Origin: Oscillospiraceae bacterium
GTDB lineage: Bacteria > Bacillota > Clostridia > Oscillospirales > Oscillospiraceae
Assembly (NCBI GenBank): GCA_015067585.1
Contig: SVMC01000009.1
Span: 1 to 54,263, forward strand
Direction of reading: 5' to 3'
Length of the DNA: 54,263 nt
The notes beneath the pieces are model-generated. The model did no database searches and was not told where the DNA came from. It saw only the letters and a program-made list of their open reading frames with translations. Positions 53,325-54,263 of this stretch are shown here, piece after piece (the stretch's first letter is position 1; each line of letters starts with the position of its first letter). The position numbers were made by a program, and so were the translations under genes.

Positions 53325-53439
53325 TGTGAATGTAGGGGCGTGCATTGCACGCCCGCGTAAAGGTTACGAATTCGCCGGTAGTTTCAATGAAAACGCAACA
53401 TTTCCTGCTGGGCGATCGATGATCGCCCCTACACTCACA
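53325..53439. repeat. Small palindromic element with terminal inverted repeats
   Basis: 115-bp element ended by TGTGA(A/G)TGTAGGGGCG in inverted orientation (53325-53340 and 53424-53439, 15 of 16 matches). Each end also contains its own hairpin: GGGCGTGCA-T-TGCACGCCC (53336-53354) and GGGCGATC-GAT-GATCGCCC (53410-53428). No coding capacity. It resembles non-autonomous miniature repeats spread in clostridial genomes. Only copy in this window. Confidence 0.75.
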
Positions 53440-53449
53440 GAAGAAAGCA

Positions 53450-53483
53450 CCTTGGGAAGGTAAACTCTCCCAAGGCACTTTTA
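53450..53483 (+). terminator. Terminator of the guanine deaminase gene
   Basis: 8-bp stem CCTTGGGA (53450-53457) with TCCCAAGG (53468-53475), then CACTTTTATG. The palindromic element separates it from the stop codon. Confidence 0.65.
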
Positions 53484-53557
53484 TGCATTGTGCCTGTATT
53501 TTTCGACATCCTTAAAGACTAAAATGTGATATTCGCATATATTTTCTCAAAAAAACA

Positions 53558-53586
53558 TTGACAGCGGTAGAAAATTGTGCTATTGT
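53558..53586 (+). promoter_or_regulatory. Promoter of the membrane protein/GntR unit
   Basis: TTGACA (53558-53563), 17-bp spacer, TATTGT (53581-53586). Confidence 0.7.
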
Positions 53587-53633
53587 ATGAATGTGATGAT
53601 ACAGCATGTGAAAGCGAGCAGGTGGTGATGTAG

Positions 53634-54086
53634 ATGAGAGTTGAATATTTCACTTATTTCAAAGTAATTGCATTGCCGGTATTACTTCTTGTTGGTGCCG
53701 ACATCATCGCTTTGATCCGGGCACTGTACCATGTTATCACAAAAAAAGAGAATGCCTATAAAGGACTTTTGATTTCTGTCTGTCTGCTTGGCATCGTTCT
53801 CTTTTTGTTCCGCTCGCAGCTTTTGCCCGCAATAAAAATTACCGCTGATCTTGGAGCGCAGACCTGCCATACAGAAGGGGTCATAACCGAAAGAGAAAAA
53901 GACCGCACCTATTCACACAACCAGTACACAGGCTGTTTTGTGACCATTGATTCACAGGAGTATTATGCGTTCGACACTGGCGGGTTGCGGGAAGGATATC
54001 CGGTAGAGATCGAGTATCTTCCTACCAGCCATATGATCATAAGTTGGAAATGGAGCGAGAATTGGAGTGAAGAGGTCAATCAATAA
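53634..54086 (+). CDS. Hypothetical membrane protein
   Basis: 150-aa protein of unrecognised family. Two hydrophobic helices (about 8-32 and 43-61) are followed by a soluble part of about 85 residues with two Cys (CHTEG and TGCFV) and a Tyr-rich beta-type pattern ending VEIEYLPTSHMIISWKWSE. GGTGGTGATG stands before the ATG. It lies 39 nt before the GntR gene on the same strand. Codon usage is more AT-rich than the housekeeping genes, which may point to recent acquisition. Confidence 0.7.
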   Translation: MRVEYFTYFKVIALPVLLLVGADIIALIRALYHVITKKENAYKGLLISVCLLGIVLFLFRSQLLPAIKITADLGAQTCHTEGVITEREKDRTYSHNQYTGCFVTIDSQEYYAFDTGGLREGYPVEIEYLPTSHMIISWKWSENWSEEVNQ

Positions 54087-54125
54087 GAATATCATCTATA
54101 ATATGCGCTGAAAAGGAGGCATGCT

Positions 54126-54263
54126 ATGAGCTGGAAATTTCATGCGGATCAGCCGATCTATCTGCAGCTTCGGCGCTATCTCACGGAGGCCATCGTTACC
54201 GGTGTTTATGCCCCGGGGCAGCGGCTGCCCTCTGTGCGGGAGCTTGCCATGGAAGCGGGGGTC
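54126..54263 (+). CDS. GntR-family transcriptional regulator, N-terminal part
   Basis: 46 codons up to the right edge encode the start of a GntR winged helix: QPIYLQLRRYLTEAIVTGVYAPGQRLPSVRELAMEAGV. AAAGGAGG stands before the ATG. The opening resembles the short YtrA-type regulators that usually control ABC transporters, but the effector part lies outside the window. Confidence 0.88.
   Translation, partial: MSWKFHADQPIYLQLRRYLTEAIVTGVYAPGQRLPSVRELAMEAGV

Overview
The window is a single dense chromosomal stretch of a spore-forming, low-to-medium-GC Firmicute of the class Clostridia, most like gut Oscillospiraceae-type organisms. The evidence is a fused ispH-rpsA gene, the scpA-scpB-DUF2953-gerW(ytfJ) cluster, a singlet glycine riboswitch, a CIRCE-controlled htpG, the tig-clpP-clpX-lon-engB order, an SLH-anchored xylanase and a GH10/Cys-repeat architecture common in gut clostridia. 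Taxonomy is inference; no rRNA or tRNA gene was seen.

Layout. 1-1.85 kb: poly-gamma-glutamate synthase genes pgsB and pgsC (pgsC cut by the left edge). 2.1-5.9 kb: an alanine/glycine:Na+ symporter behind a glycine riboswitch, then htpG behind CIRCE. 5.9-8.2 kb (+): an ABC-F ATPase with one degenerate ATP site and a zinc-ribbon membrane protein. 8.2-13.1 kb (-): murR/rpiR-type regulator, HI0933-type flavoprotein, cmk and ispH-rpsA. 13.1-18.1 kb (-): M50 protease, scpA, scpB, DUF2953, gerW, D,D-carboxypeptidase and rluB behind one strong promoter. 18.3-24.9 kb (-): tig, clpP, clpX, lon, engB. 25-28.8 kb (-): rplS, lepB, rbgA, rnhB, yraN and a metallophosphoesterase. 28.8-32 kb (-): fhs-fchA-folD, the one-carbon tetrahydrofolate set. 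32-33.5 kb (-): a duplicated-domain lipoprotein. 33.5-43 kb (-): an eight-gene run ktrB-ktrA-spoU-dprA-topA-trmFO-plsX-rnc. 43-46.6 kb (+): a large surface xylanase. 46.7-51.9 kb (-): two acyl-CoA ligases, an MFS transporter, a 77-aa protein and a double-ACT protein. 52-54.3 kb (+): guanine deaminase, a small palindromic repeat element, a membrane protein and the start of a GntR regulator.

The most interesting part is the 46.7-51.9 kb operon. A good sigma-A promoter is followed by a 22-codon reading frame with its own Shine-Dalgarno sequence and a core rich in Tyr and Phe codons, then a candidate antiterminator and an intrinsic terminator directly before the first acyl-CoA ligase. This has the layout of a pheL-type ribosome-mediated attenuator, but it stands before catabolic-looking arylacetate-CoA ligase genes rather than a classical amino-acid biosynthesis gene. 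It would make sense if the operon salvages arylacetates into Phe and Tyr when these amino acids run short; that link is inference.

Most other content is housekeeping. Start codons were moved inward from the longest frame where a clear Shine-Dalgarno sequence and family alignment supported it (htpG, murR, scpB, engB, tig, the phosphoesterase, fchA, plsX, xylanase, ACT protein).
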